This document shows, one piece after another, positions 1 through 8,350 of a DNA stretch of 64,000 bases; within the stretch, counting starts at the first letter, position 1, and each line of letters starts with the position of its first letter. Both the position numbers and the translations under genes were made by a program. The notes below the pieces were generated by a model. It worked only from the letters and a program-made list of their open reading frames with translations. It did no database searches and was not told where the DNA came from. Source of the stretch: Syntrophomonas sp. (GTDB lineage: Bacteria; Bacillota; Syntrophomonadia; Syntrophomonadales; Syntrophomonadaceae); contig JAENYG010000009.1 in the NCBI GenBank assembly GCA_016841875.1, forward strand, positions 62,001 to 126,000, given 5' to 3'.

Positions 1-39
1 ATCAGATAATAAACTTGCATGATTGTCGACTTATTATAT

Positions 40-69
40 TTGACATTATTCGTGGTTTTCGGCTAAAAT
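40..69 (+). promoter_or_regulatory. Candidate sigma-A promoter
   Basis: The -35 box TTGACA is at 40-45 and TAAAAT is at 64-69, with an 18-nt spacer. Both boxes are close to consensus. It would start a transcript near 76 that runs into the hairpin at 151-172, well before the first gene. Inference from motif match only. Confidence 0.4.
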
Positions 70-75
70 TTTAGT

Positions 76-182
76 AGAGTTAGAGCGGTTACAATATTTG
101 CAGAAATCTTCGTAGTAATATTCTTTGTTTTAATAACTCCTCCTTCATGTTGAGCACCTTAACCGGTGCTCACTTTCTTTTT
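76..182 (+). ncRNA. Possible short RNA with an anti-Shine-Dalgarno stretch
   Basis: A start near 76 and termination near 180 would give an RNA of roughly 105 nt with no convincing reading frame. Just before the terminator stem lies ACTCCTCCTTCATG (137-150), which is complementary to a strong Shine-Dalgarno sequence. C/U-rich single-stranded stretches beside the terminator are typical of Firmicute base-pairing sRNAs. The alternative is simply the leader or tail of a neighbouring transcript. Confidence 0.25.
151..182 (+). terminator. Intrinsic terminator
   Basis: TGAGCACC (151-158) and GGTGCTCA (165-172) form an 8-bp stem with a 6-nt loop, followed by a T-rich tract (CTTTCTTTTTATTT). Confidence 0.6.
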
Positions 183-259
183 ATTTGAGCATATGAGTCA
201 TAAAATTAAGACTAGCTTCGTATCTTAGTAAAGAAACTGAGAAAGGAGGCTGGGAATAT

Positions 260-874
260 ATGGATAAAAGAATTATGATTATGGTCGCTGTTATAGTAAC
301 TGCTATCTGTCTTATCAGCGGAGGTTGTTCTACTTTTGCAGGCGATAACAGTTTGAAAGCCTGGAAGGAATTACTGAGTTTGACACCAGAATCTGGTACA
401 GTCAGCGATAATAGTGGTACAAGTCTGGAAGATCTGCTGCTGGATGAGCAGGTTGACCAGCAGGATACAGCTGAATATGTGGTAGTTTCATTATATTATG
501 CGGATGCCACCGGCAGCAGCCTGGTATCTGAGGAAAGGAAGATTGTAAAGACTGAAGGAATTGCGCGTCAAACCCTGCAGGAACTGTTTAAGGGACCGGA
601 AAATACTGAGTATTCAAGTGTATTTCCGGAGGGGACCAAACTGCTGGACATTAATATTAAAGAAGACGGGCTGTGTATTGTTGATCTCAGTTCTGAGGTA
701 CGGCAGGTCAAAACTGAGCAGCAGGAGAGACTCCTGGTTTATGCTATTGCTAACACCCTGGGTGAGTTTCCCACGATTCGCAGCGTTACTTTTATGATTG
801 ATGGTCAGCCAGTTGATTACATAGGAGGTTATATGGATCTGTCATATCCTCTGGAACCAGATTATACAAAATAG
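260..874 (+). CDS. GerMN-domain lipoprotein
   Basis: 204 residues. The N-terminus is a type II signal peptide: basic start, hydrophobic stretch at residues 6-20, and lipobox S-G-G-C with the lipidated Cys at 23. The protein should therefore be anchored on the outer face of the membrane. Residues of about 80-195 match the GerMN (sporulation/germination) domain, first described in Bacillus GerM, a cell-wall-associated protein needed for sporulation and germination. The domain is also found in non-sporulation lipoproteins, so a sporulation role is inferred. The ATG is set by GAAAGGAGG seven to eight bases upstream. It appears to be transcribed alone. A hairpin at 902-947 lies just after the stop and may terminate it. 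Confidence 0.85.
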   Translation: MDKRIMIMVAVIVTAICLISGGCSTFAGDNSLKAWKELLSLTPESGTVSDNSGTSLEDLLLDEQVDQQDTAEYVVVSLYYADATGSSLVSEERKIVKTEGIARQTLQELFKGPENTEYSSVFPEGTKLLDINIKEDGLCIVDLSSEVRQVKTEQQERLLVYAIANTLGEFPTIRSVTFMIDGQPVDYIGGYMDLSYPLEPDYTK

Positions 875-901
875 AAAAGATGCCGATCAGGATTGAAAAC
901 C

Positions 902-950
902 AGAAGAGGCTGTCCCGAGAGTCAGAGGATAAAAGGGCACCTCTTCTTTA
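902..950 (+). terminator. Hairpin/terminator, first of a similar pair
   Basis: AGAAGAGG (902-909) pairs with CCTCTTCT (940-947), with an inner CCC/GGG pairing (914-916/935-937) and a short T run. A sister hairpin of similar sequence lies at 1154-1201, and about 200 bp with no gene lies between them. Confidence 0.5.
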
Positions 951-1153
951 GTTTCAGGGAACTCCCAGGGGGTATATGTCATAGGATGCCGTATTTTTCA
1001 ATATAACCAGTCTGCCGGTTCCCGTAGCAGCTCGTTATGCTCGGATAGCTTTTGTTTTGGAGATACCAGTAACTCAGGAGGCCACGTCGACCTGGATGAT
1101 GTCTCCCGGATGGACCTATAAAGTACTATCTTGTTCCCGCTAGCGGAAAAAGT
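951..1153. other. Non-coding segment between two related hairpins
   Basis: About 200 bp without a supported reading frame. The flanking hairpins (902-950 and 1154-1201) share AAGAGG-TG-CCCGA-AGT on the left arm and AGGGC-CCTCTT on the right arm. This is what a small element inserted at a terminator, or a decayed insertion sequence, would leave. No transposase remnant is recognisable. Confidence 0.35.
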
Positions 1154-1205
1154 AAAGAGGTTGACCCGAAAGTTTAAAATGGACAGAGGGCAGCCTCTTT
1201 TGTGC
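1154..1205 (+). terminator. Hairpin/terminator, second of a similar pair
   Basis: AAAGAGG (1154-1160) pairs with CCTCTTT (1194-1200), with inner CCC (1165-1167)/GGG (1188-1190), ending in TTTT. It resembles the hairpin at 902-950. The following 1206-1403 is A+T-rich leader sequence before murI, with no gene. Confidence 0.5.
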
Positions 1206-1403
1206 TTAAATCAGGGCTAAAACATTTTCGAGCATAGTTGAGTCCAACTTTAAGTAGAATATATCTAACAAAAGTGTTAAATTATTTATTGGGTTATTTT
1301 TGAATTCTTAAGTCTATAATTCTTTTTATCTGCTTAAAATATCATTTTATAATAAATTATTATTTGCACTTAATTAGTGTGATTACTAAAAGAGGTGTTG
1401 GAA

Positions 1404-2207
1404 TTGGGAAAAGAGAGCCCCATTGGAATTTTTGATTCTGGGGTTGGAGGACTTACTGTAGTGAAGTCTTTGCTGGAACGTTTACCCGGGGAAAGTTTTA
1501 TATATTTTGGAGATACTGCTCATGTTCCTTATGGCAATAAAACTGAAGAACAGCTTATGTCTTATGCCAGAAACATCTTGAGTTTCCTCATAGATAAAGG
1601 AGTTAAAGCAGTTGTGGTAGCATGTGGAACGCACTCTTCGGTCACCCTTCCCAGGCTTGAGGGGCAATATAGTTTCCCCATGCTGGGTGTAGTCAAGGCA
1701 GGTGCACGTTCTGCTAACCGCTTGAGCAGAAATTTAAGAATAGGCGTGATAGCAACTCAAGCTACCGTTAACAGCCATGCCTATACCAGGGAGATACAGA
1801 CCATTAATCCTGAATGTCAGGTTTTTGAAGCGGCCTGCCATAAATTTGTACCTCTAATTGAAAGCGGTATACTTGATGGGGAGGAGATTCAGGGATCGAT
1901 CAGGGAGTATATTGCTCCGCTGCTGGAGAATAGAGTAGACAGCCTGGTTCTGGGCTGTACCCATTATCCCTTTTTATCCTCTGCTATTAAGAAATTTGCT
2001 GGTTGTGATATAGAACTAGTTGATCCTTCATTTGAAACTATAGAAGAACTCCGGGACATTCTTTTGCGGGATAATCTATTCAATGACAGCGGTGAGAAGC
2101 CTCTTAGGCAGTTTTATGTAAGTGGTAATGATGAGTCATTTTATAAGGTGGGCAGATTACTGCTGGGTGACATGATCCAAAGGGTAAAAAGGGCAGCATT
2201 GGACTGA
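1404..2207 (+). CDS. murI: Glutamate racemase
   Basis: 267 residues from the chosen TTG. It interconverts L- and D-glutamate for peptidoglycan precursor synthesis in the cytoplasm. The fold signature is clear: IGIFDSGVGGLT at the N-terminus, with the catalytic-site Asp at about 11, the first catalytic Cys at 74 and the second in LGCTHYP at 185. Length is normal for the family (about 265). The first Cys sits in A-C-G-T-H-S-S instead of the usual A-C-N-T-A-S-A, so the Asn after Cys is replaced. The track-length frame opens at GTG 1395, but AGAGGTG (1391-1397) is a Shine-Dalgarno that fits TTG 1404 with a 6-nt gap. An MBL hydrolase follows after 52 bp. Confidence 0.93.
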   Translation: MGKESPIGIFDSGVGGLTVVKSLLERLPGESFIYFGDTAHVPYGNKTEEQLMSYARNILSFLIDKGVKAVVVACGTHSSVTLPRLEGQYSFPMLGVVKAGARSANRLSRNLRIGVIATQATVNSHAYTREIQTINPECQVFEAACHKFVPLIESGILDGEEIQGSIREYIAPLLENRVDSLVLGCTHYPFLSSAIKKFAGCDIELVDPSFETIEELRDILLRDNLFNDSGEKPLRQFYVSGNDESFYKVGRLLLGDMIQRVKRAALD

Positions 2208-2259
2208 GAACTGACATCAGCTCTAGCAAATGGTATTGAGTTGATGGAGAGGACAGTAT

Positions 2260-3009
2260 ATGGAACTTGTAATAATAGGGTGCTGGGCACCTTACCCGCC
2301 AGCAGGTCAAGCCTGTTCCGGATATCTGCTTAAAGACCAGCAGACCAACATTCTATTGGATTGTGGTCATGGAGTAGTCTCCGGGCTCGGAAATCATATA
2401 GACCTGGGTGCTATTGATGCAGTGGTGATCAGCCATTTCCATCCCGATCATTATGTCGATTTATACGCTATGCGTCATTTTATACGGGCTGCTATGGTAC
2501 AAGGTCATAGAAGTAAACCACTTAAAGTATACCTGCCGGGTAATCCTGAGGATAAATATAGTTATTTTGCATCCTTGTCTGAACTCGAGGTTATAGAATT
2601 AAAATCTGGTTTATGTCAAGTCATAGGCTCTTTACAAATTAAATTTCATGAAATGCTGCATACAGTTACGTCCTTTGGTATTGAGGTTAGTAATGGCAGC
2701 ACCAGCTTTTTCTACAGTGGAGATACCGCATTCGGTGCAGAAGTTCAGCAGGCAGCTCAGAATGCGGACATACTACTGTTGGAAACCAGCATGCTGATAA
2801 AAGACTCCGCATATGCACAGCAAGCTTTGCATTTGACTACCAGGGAAGCAGCTGAAATCGCTCAAAATTCCAGGGCGGAATTACTTATTGCCACCCATTT
2901 CTGGCCTGGCTATGATATTAATCAGTTAGAGCAAGAAATTACAGCGATATACAAAAAGGAATTAAAAATGGCTAATACCGGATTGCATTTAACTTTTAAA
3001 GGAAGGTGA
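2260..3009 (+). CDS. Metallo-beta-lactamase-fold hydrolase
   Basis: 249 residues, cytoplasmic. The zinc-site motif H-x-H-x-D-H is intact at residues 59-64 (SHFHPDH). Downstream are the SGDTAF segment (Asp ligand) and a late THFWPGY His. The layout is closest to the tRNase Z/RNase Z-like branch of the superfamily ('MBL fold metallo-hydrolase'), which includes nucleases and phosphodiesterases. The substrate cannot be read from the sequence. The ATG is supported by GGAGAGG about 11 nt upstream. The fumarase alpha gene starts 5 nt after the stop, so co-transcription and probably translational coupling are likely. Confidence 0.8.
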   Translation: MELVIIGCWAPYPPAGQACSGYLLKDQQTNILLDCGHGVVSGLGNHIDLGAIDAVVISHFHPDHYVDLYAMRHFIRAAMVQGHRSKPLKVYLPGNPEDKYSYFASLSELEVIELKSGLCQVIGSLQIKFHEMLHTVTSFGIEVSNGSTSFFYSGDTAFGAEVQQAAQNADILLLETSMLIKDSAYAQQALHLTTREAAEIAQNSRAELLIATHFWPGYDINQLEQEITAIYKKELKMANTGLHLTFKGR

Positions 3010-3013
3010 GAGA

Positions 3014-3856
3014 GTGCGCTGCATACAATATGAGGAAATCAAACAAGCTGTAAAGTCAGCTGTTATAAAAGCTAATACCCTGCTGCCGGATGATATTTTG
3101 GAAGCACTCGAGTTGGCTCTGGAAAATGAGAGCAGCAGTCGGGGAAAAATGTTTCTGAAGATCTTACTGGAAAATGCGGTTATTGCAGAAAGTGAAAAGA
3201 TGGCTTTGTGCCAGGATACTGGTATGGTTTCAGCAGATATTGACCTGGGTCAGGAGGTTATGATAACTGGAGGCAGCCTGGAAGAAGCAGTAAATGAGGG
3301 GGTCAAGGAAGGGTACCAAGAAGGCTTTTTTCGAAAATCCATAGTTAGTGATCCTTTTACAAGAACTAATACGGGAGATAATACGCCGGCGGTTATACAT
3401 ACTCACCTTGATCTGGGAGATCACTTAAGGTTGACCATTTTTCCCAAAGGTGCAGGCAGTGAAAACATGGGCCAACTGGCTATGCTAAAGCCATCTCAGG
3501 GAACGGAAGGAGTTAAAGAATTTATTCTCAAGGTGGTCAGGGAAGCTGGTGCCAATGCATGTCCTCCACTGATTGTAGGGGTAGGGATTGGAGGAAATAT
3601 GGAAAAGGCGGCTTATCTGGCTAAAAAGGCACTTTTCCGACCGATAAATGTACCGAATTCCAGTCCGGATATAGCCAGGTTAGAAGAAGAGATGCTCGCT
3701 CGCATAAATGCCCTGGGTATAGGACCGCAGGGCATGGGAGGAGATACTACCGCCCTGGGGGTAAATATTATCACCTTCCCTACCCATATTGCCTGTCTGC
3801 CAGTTGCGGTTAGTCTGGGGTGCCATTGTACCCGCAGGGTTACCATCGAAATATAG
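3014..3856 (+). CDS. Class I fumarate hydratase, alpha subunit
   Basis: 280 residues, GTG start. This is the N-terminal half of the Fe-S dependent fumarase/tartrate dehydratase family, found as two separate chains in many anaerobes. With the beta subunit it hydrates fumarate to malate. Three cysteines are in the expected 4Fe-4S ligand positions: C66 in LCQDTG, C183 in ANACPP and C270 in LGCHC. Start: AAGGAAGGTGAGAGA immediately precedes the GTG. The beta subunit begins 35 nt downstream with its own strong ribosome binding site. In a syntrophic fatty-acid oxidiser it would serve a partial TCA or anaplerotic route (inference). L(+)-tartrate dehydratase is the main alternative from sequence alone. 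Confidence 0.88.
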   Translation: MRCIQYEEIKQAVKSAVIKANTLLPDDILEALELALENESSSRGKMFLKILLENAVIAESEKMALCQDTGMVSADIDLGQEVMITGGSLEEAVNEGVKEGYQEGFFRKSIVSDPFTRTNTGDNTPAVIHTHLDLGDHLRLTIFPKGAGSENMGQLAMLKPSQGTEGVKEFILKVVREAGANACPPLIVGVGIGGNMEKAAYLAKKALFRPINVPNSSPDIARLEEEMLARINALGIGPQGMGGDTTALGVNIITFPTHIACLPVAVSLGCHCTRRVTIEI

Positions 3857-3891
3857 GCATCGGGTGTTCAAGTGGATTACAGGAGGTAATT

Positions 3892-4419
3892 ATGATCGTT
3901 TTAAGAGCTCCTCTGAATGGAGAGGATATAAAAAGCTTGAAAACTGGAGACGAAGTATTGTTGGAAGGCACTATATATGCTGCCCGGGATGCGGCGCATA
4001 AAAATATAGTTGATGCAATACATAAAGGCGAGGAGCTGCCTTTTGACCTGAAGGGACAGATGATATACTATGTGGGACCCTGTCCCGCACCTCCAGGCAG
4101 GGTGATAGGATCGGCTGGACCTACTACCAGCGGAAGAATGGATGCCTATGCTCCTTTGCTGATCGAAAAGGGATTAAAGGCGATGATCGGTAAAGGGAAT
4201 CGCAGCCAGGAAGTGATAGCGGCCATGAAAAAACACGGGGCTGTCTATCTGGCCGCTGTCGGTGGTGCAGGAGCATATCTGGCGGGAAAGATTGAAGCAG
4301 TGGAAACCATTGCCTATCCTGAGCAAGGGCCAGAAGCAGTGTTTAAAATGACTGTTCGTGATTTTCCCTGTATTGTGGCCATAGACTGCAGAGGAAACAA
4401 TATCTATGATTTGAAGTAA
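3892..4419 (+). CDS. Class I fumarate hydratase, beta subunit
   Basis: 175 residues. This is the C-terminal half of the Fe-S hydro-lyase, carrying the substrate-binding swivel domain. Recognisable family segments are the N-terminal LRAPL, the YYVGPCPAPPGRVIGSAGPT stretch with GPTTSGRMD, and the KHGAVYLAAVGGAGA segment. The frame is open from 3820, but the real start is ATG 3892, directly preceded by AGGAGGTAATT and matching the usual family N-terminus. The gene follows the alpha subunit, as expected for a heteromeric enzyme. The 137 bp after the stop shows no clear terminator and leads into rph. Confidence 0.88.
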   Translation: MIVLRAPLNGEDIKSLKTGDEVLLEGTIYAARDAAHKNIVDAIHKGEELPFDLKGQMIYYVGPCPAPPGRVIGSAGPTTSGRMDAYAPLLIEKGLKAMIGKGNRSQEVIAAMKKHGAVYLAAVGGAGAYLAGKIEAVETIAYPEQGPEAVFKMTVRDFPCIVAIDCRGNNIYDLK

Positions 4420-4556
4420 TTGAATTCGCCTTTCCTTCCTTGCGTTACATAGTTTCATCCTTGCTTACAAGTTAAGAGGGAAAGTTAATCATTAAATGAG
4501 CAATTACCGGCCAAGAATGAAAAAATTAATTGAGATATTAAAGATGGGAGTGCAAT

Positions 4557-5276
4557 ATGATCAGAACAGGTAACCGGTTAAACGATCAAATGAGACCAAT
4601 CAAAATAAGTCCAGGTTTTATTAAGAACCCGGATGGTTCCGTTTTAATGGAAATGGGGGATACCAGAGTTTTGTGTTCCGCCATGCTGGAAGAAAAGGTT
4701 CCGCCATTTTTGAAAGGTACCGGAAGCGGATGGATAACTGCTGAGTATTCACTGTTACCCTCCTCGACCAATACACGTTCTTCTCGGGAGGCCAGCCGCG
4801 GCAAAATAAGCGGCAGAACTTCAGAGATACAGAGACTGATCGGCAGGTCCATAAGATCAGTAGTTGACCTGGAAAAACTGGGAGAGAAAACTATTTGGAT
4901 CGATTGTGATGTTATCCAGGCCGATGGGGGAACCAGGACCGCATCTATCACTGGAAGCTTTATCGCACTGTTTCTGGCGTTGAAAAAATACCAGCAAGCA
5001 GGTATTATTGATGAAATACCCCTGAAGGACTATGTAGCTGCCATTAGTGTGGGAATAGTTGATGGAGAAAAACTGCTTGATTTGGAGTATATCGAAGATT
5101 CGGCCGCCGAAGTTGATATGAATGTAGTCATGACCGGCAGCGGAGAATTCGTTGAAATACAGGGAACTGCTGAGGGTAAGGCATTCAGCCGGCAGGATTT
5201 AGATGAACTGCTGGCCCTGGCCCAAAAAGGTATTGAGGAACTTATTGTAATACAGAAAAGTATAATGGGAGAATGA
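4557..5276 (+). CDS. rph: RNase PH
   Basis: 239 residues, full family length. A phosphate-dependent 3'-5' exoribonuclease that trims tRNA 3' ends, acting as a hexameric ring. Visible signatures: GDTRVLCSA near residue 36, the Arg-rich [17 protein letters not shown] block around 80-97 that binds phosphate and RNA, and [10 protein letters not shown] near 122-131. ATG 4557 has GGGAGTG upstream. The stop is separated by a single base from the ATG of rdgB, a coupled pair that is common in Firmicutes. Confidence 0.95.
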   Translation: MIRTGNRLNDQMRPIKISPGFIKNPDGSVLMEMGDTRVLCSAMLEEKVPPFLKGTGSGWITAEYSLLPSSTNTRSSREASRGKISGRTSEIQRLIGRSIRSVVDLEKLGEKTIWIDCDVIQADGGTRTASITGSFIALFLALKKYQQAGIIDEIPLKDYVAAISVGIVDGEKLLDLEYIEDSAAEVDMNVVMTGSGEFVEIQGTAEGKAFSRQDLDELLALAQKGIEELIVIQKSIMGE

Positions 5277-5277
5277 A

Positions 5278-5880
5278 ATGAATCCAGGATTACTTCTAGC
5301 CACACGCAATCCTAAGAAAAAATTGGAACTGCAGCAGCTGTTGCAGGATCACAATATTGATATATTAACTCTGGATGATATTGAGGGGATACCAGAAATA
5401 GTTGAAGATGGGCTTAGTTTTGCAGAAAATGCAATAAAAAAAGCACAGGAGACCGCAGCCTTGAGCGGACATACCTGTCTGGCTGATGATTCTGGCCTGG
5501 TAGTTGATGCCCTGGAAGGTAAACCGGGAGTATTTTCTGCCCGTTTTGCCGGGGAGGATTCTAATGATCAAAAGAACAATGAAAAATTATTGGATATGAT
5601 GCAGAATGTTGAAGAAAACCAAAGAACCGCCAGATTTATATGTGTTATAGCTGTCAGCAGTCCCGTCGGAGAAGTACAGACGGTAAGCGGAGTATGTGAG
5701 GGTAGGATTGCTTTTAGACCTAACGGTACAGGCGGTTTTGGATATGATCCGCTGTTTATTCCTCAAGGGTATGATCAGAGTTTTGGAGAATTGTCTGCTC
5801 AAATCAAGAATTCCATCAGCCACCGCGCCAGAGCATTGCAAAAATGCAAACCTCTCCTCAAACAATTTCTGGAGTCATAA
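5278..5880 (+). CDS. rdgB: XTP/dITP pyrophosphatase (house-cleaning NTPase)
   Basis: 200 residues, the normal size for the Ham1/RdgB family. It hydrolyses non-canonical purine triphosphates (XTP, ITP, dITP) to the monophosphate, keeping them out of DNA and RNA. Family motifs are all present: ATRNPKK at the N-terminus, LADDSGL around 62-68, GGFGYDPLF near 150, and SHRARAL near the C-terminus. It starts one base after the rph stop, within GAATGAAATG, so translation is likely coupled. The phosphoesterase gene follows within 30 bp. Confidence 0.95.
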   Translation: MNPGLLLATRNPKKKLELQQLLQDHNIDILTLDDIEGIPEIVEDGLSFAENAIKKAQETAALSGHTCLADDSGLVVDALEGKPGVFSARFAGEDSNDQKNNEKLLDMMQNVEENQRTARFICVIAVSSPVGEVQTVSGVCEGRIAFRPNGTGGFGYDPLFIPQGYDQSFGELSAQIKNSISHRARALQKCKPLLKQFLES

Positions 5881-5906
5881 TCAATCTGTGAGATGGGGTG
5901 CCGCCA

Positions 5907-6383
5907 ATGCTGATCGCCGTAACCGGTGATACTCATGGCCGGATAGATGCTGTAAAAAGTGAACTCGAGGGGAAAAAACCTGATTACCTGCTGCACACCG
6001 GTGACTTTTATGCCGATGGAATAAGGCTGGCATATCACCTGGGTATTGATTTTGCTGGGGTCAGAGGTAATTGCGATACTGGCAAAAGGGGTAAGCGGGA
6101 AAAGATTCTGGATCTGGCCGGGTATCGTTTCTGTATCATTCACGGACATCAGCATAAGGTTAAGACCACTCTCAATAATATTTATTATCATGGTCAGGAA
6201 ATAGGGGCAGATATAGTAGTTTTTGGTCATACCCATGTACCATGCTGTGAGTTCCAGGATGGGATCTGGCTTATCAACCCAGGCAGTCCCAGCCTGCCAA
6301 GATCCGTATCTATGGGAAGTTATGTTCTAATACAGGCAGAAAAAGATATTTTAATGCCGGAAATCATAACGTTTAGATTATAA
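5907..6383 (+). CDS. YfcE/MJ0936-family metallophosphoesterase
   Basis: 158 residues from ATG 5907; an in-frame GTG at 5898 would add three. All five calcineurin-like metal motifs can be read: GDTHG, HTGDF, RGNCD, IHGHQH and FGHTHVP. The family are Mn-dependent phosphodiesterases, mostly active on artificial substrates or 2',3'-cAMP in vitro. The physiological substrate is unknown. It closes the rph-rdgB cluster, an arrangement seen in many Clostridia. folD begins 47 nt after the stop. Confidence 0.88.
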   Translation: MLIAVTGDTHGRIDAVKSELEGKKPDYLLHTGDFYADGIRLAYHLGIDFAGVRGNCDTGKRGKREKILDLAGYRFCIIHGHQHKVKTTLNNIYYHGQEIGADIVVFGHTHVPCCEFQDGIWLINPGSPSLPRSVSMGSYVLIQAEKDILMPEIITFRL

Positions 6384-6430
6384 TTATGATATTGAATTAC
6401 TATAAGATGCATGTGGAGGTAGAAAAAAGG

Positions 6431-7309
6431 ATGACAGAAGAAATGAATTCTAAATTGTTAAAAGGAAAGCCCTTGGCAGATCAAATATTAATGGAAGTTG
6501 CCCATCAATTGGATAAATTGAAGGAAAAAGATATTTTTCCCTGCTTGACGACTATTGAAGTGGGTTCTGATCCGGCTTCCAGGTATTACCTGGATAACCA
6601 GAGGCGTACCGCTGAAAGAGTTGGAATCAAGTATGAATCCAGGCAGTTGGAGGAGAACATCTCCCGAGAGAAAATGCTGGAAGTAATCGAAGAGGTCAAT
6701 CGGGATCCGGGCATACATGGCTTAATTATTAATCTTCCTTTACCAGGTCACCTCAAAGCTAGTGAAATGCAGTGGAGTATCGATAGTGCAAAAGATGTAG
6801 AAGGAGTCACTCCTCAAAATCTGGGTAGAATGGTTTTGGGGGCTGGAGGGCTGAAGCCCTGCACGGCGCTGGCAATTGTAGAATTGATAAAATCTACGGG
6901 CGTAGACATTAAAGGGAAAGAAGTTACGGTCATTGGTCGCAGCAGCATAGTAGGCAAACCGGTCAGCCTGCTGCTTTTGGCTGAAAACGCTACTATAACC
7001 ATCTGTCATTCCTTTACCTCGAAAGCCGGTCTTTTGAAAGCGCATATAAAGAAAGCCGATATATTGGTAGCAGCTATGGGAGTGCCTGAATTTATTAAAG
7101 GTGCATGGGTCAAGGATAATGCGATCGTAATAGATGCCGGTATAAATAGTGTGGATGGAAAAATGGTTGGTGATGTCGAATTTGAAGCTGCCGCAGCAAA
7201 AGCCAGTTTCATAACTCCGGTTCCAGGGGGTGTAGGACCGGTTACTACGGCACTGCTGATGAAAAATACTGTTGATGCAGTATATATGCAGCTGTCCCAG
7301 ATATTATAG
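6431..7309 (+). CDS. folD: FolD-family methylene-THF dehydrogenase (cyclohydrolase doubtful)
   Basis: 292 residues from ATG 6431, which is placed by GGAGGT at 6415-6420; an upstream in-frame ATG at 6386 lacks this support. The family oxidises 5,10-methylene-THF to methenyl-THF with NAD(P)+ and then hydrolyses it to 10-formyl-THF. The Rossmann region (GRSSIVGKPVSLLL) and the C-terminal TPVPGGVGPVT are normal. The catalytic positions are not: the Y-x-x-x-K pair reads Y53-L-D-N-Q57, VQLPLP reads INLPLP, and KDVDG reads KDVEG. The Lys, Gln and second Asp of the standard site are thus Gln, Asn and Glu. In the human enzyme the Lys-to-Gln change is known to abolish cyclohydrolase while leaving dehydrogenase activity. 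Whether that holds here is inference. Confidence 0.88.
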   Translation: MTEEMNSKLLKGKPLADQILMEVAHQLDKLKEKDIFPCLTTIEVGSDPASRYYLDNQRRTAERVGIKYESRQLEENISREKMLEVIEEVNRDPGIHGLIINLPLPGHLKASEMQWSIDSAKDVEGVTPQNLGRMVLGAGGLKPCTALAIVELIKSTGVDIKGKEVTVIGRSSIVGKPVSLLLLAENATITICHSFTSKAGLLKAHIKKADILVAAMGVPEFIKGAWVKDNAIVIDAGINSVDGKMVGDVEFEAAAAKASFITPVPGGVGPVTTALLMKNTVDAVYMQLSQIL

Positions 7310-7333
7310 TTGGGCTTACATAGTTGGGATCTA

Positions 7334-7361
7334 GGGGACCTCATTAATATAGAGGCCTTTT
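7334..7361 (+). terminator. Weak terminator after folD
   Basis: GG-A-CCTC (7336-7342) pairs with GAGG-CC (7352-7357) with a bulged A, followed by TTTT. It separates folD from the next MBL gene. Confidence 0.35.
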
Positions 7362-7392
7362 GTATTTGGGTGTCAGATGGGGGATAAACAGT

Positions 7393-8277
7393 TTGAGATT
7401 AAAAAAAATTACTGGCAGGACATATGCAATTGAATATCCTAGTTCCGTAGGGATATATGTTCTGGATGATAATAGCTGCATACTTATTGATAGTGGTGCC
7501 GGTGAAGTGTATGCTCGCCGGACGATGAAGATAATAGAAGCCCGGGGATGGCATATTATTGGGATTATTAATACCCATTCCCATGGTGATCATAGCGGAG
7601 GAAATAAATATATACAGGATGCTGCCGGGTGCAGCATATATGCTTCCCCGATGGAAGCAGCCTATTTGAACCATCCTGTTTTAGCCGCTTATTCCCTTTA
7701 CCATTCCGTACCCATGCAGGCTTTAAAAAGTAAGTATTACACTGTCCCTGCTGGTACCATTAATACTGCCATAGATGCTGATTCAATAGAATTTCTGGGG
7801 GAGAGGTTCACGGTATGGAACCTCCCTGGACATAGTTTGGGGCACATAGGAATAGAGACACCAGATAAAGTCTTATTTGCCGGTGACAGTTTGAGCGAAG
7901 CCAGAATTATTTCCAAACATTCTTTCCCCCACCTGGAAGATGTTGAGAGTCAGTTCCATAGTCTGGAATTGTTAAAGAAGAGCGAATTGATATACCTCTC
8001 CCATGGGGGGCTGGTAGAGAATAAAGACCGCATCATTAATAGCAATTATGAGCTTTTGATCAACAATCTGGCCTTGATGGAAGAGCTCATCAAGGAAGAG
8101 TGTACACGAGAGCAAATAATAAAAAAACTGGCTGATAATCAAGTATTTGATGTAAAAGAAAGCAATTATTTTCGGCTGATGACCAGTACCGCAGCCTATC
8201 TGGCTTTTTTGCAGAACACTGGCCGGGCCGGGGTAGCTGTGAAAGAAGGCCGTCTGCTTTTCCACGCTAATAACTAA
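7393..8277 (+). CDS. MBL-fold hydrolase with intact zinc motif
   Basis: 294 residues from TTG 7393, which sits 8 nt after GGGGGAT; the frame itself is open from TTG 7360. The zinc motif THSHGDH falls at about residues 61-67, then GHSLGHIG and the FAGDS Asp follow, and a late LSHGG His. The architecture resembles glyoxalase II/flavo-lyase type MBL proteins, but no specific substrate can be assigned. It is paralogous to the protein at 41456-42340 (-): the same Y-x-I-E-x-P start, VDSG/IDSG and INTHS blocks. The paralogue has lost the second His of the motif. It is convergent with the MinD-like gene, leaving 73 bp between the two 3' ends if the latter really ends at 8351. Confidence 0.8.
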   Translation: MRLKKITGRTYAIEYPSSVGIYVLDDNSCILIDSGAGEVYARRTMKIIEARGWHIIGIINTHSHGDHSGGNKYIQDAAGCSIYASPMEAAYLNHPVLAAYSLYHSVPMQALKSKYYTVPAGTINTAIDADSIEFLGERFTVWNLPGHSLGHIGIETPDKVLFAGDSLSEARIISKHSFPHLEDVESQFHSLELLKKSELIYLSHGGLVENKDRIINSNYELLINNLALMEELIKEECTREQIIKKLADNQVFDVKESNYFRLMTSTAAYLAFLQNTGRAGVAVKEGRLLFHANN

Positions 8278-8350
8278 AGGTGTTTTTCTTGTTAAATTTC
8301 TGTTACCCGGCAGGTGTGAATCATACTGCATGTGCTTATGAAATCAGAGA

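Noticed and set aside
1-150. Minus-strand reading with F-C-K-Y-C-N-type residues before position 26
   Set aside because: The frame that looks protein-like has a stop just after a Shine-Dalgarno-like sequence and no usable start codon; a 19-residue ATG frame beside it is too short to trust.
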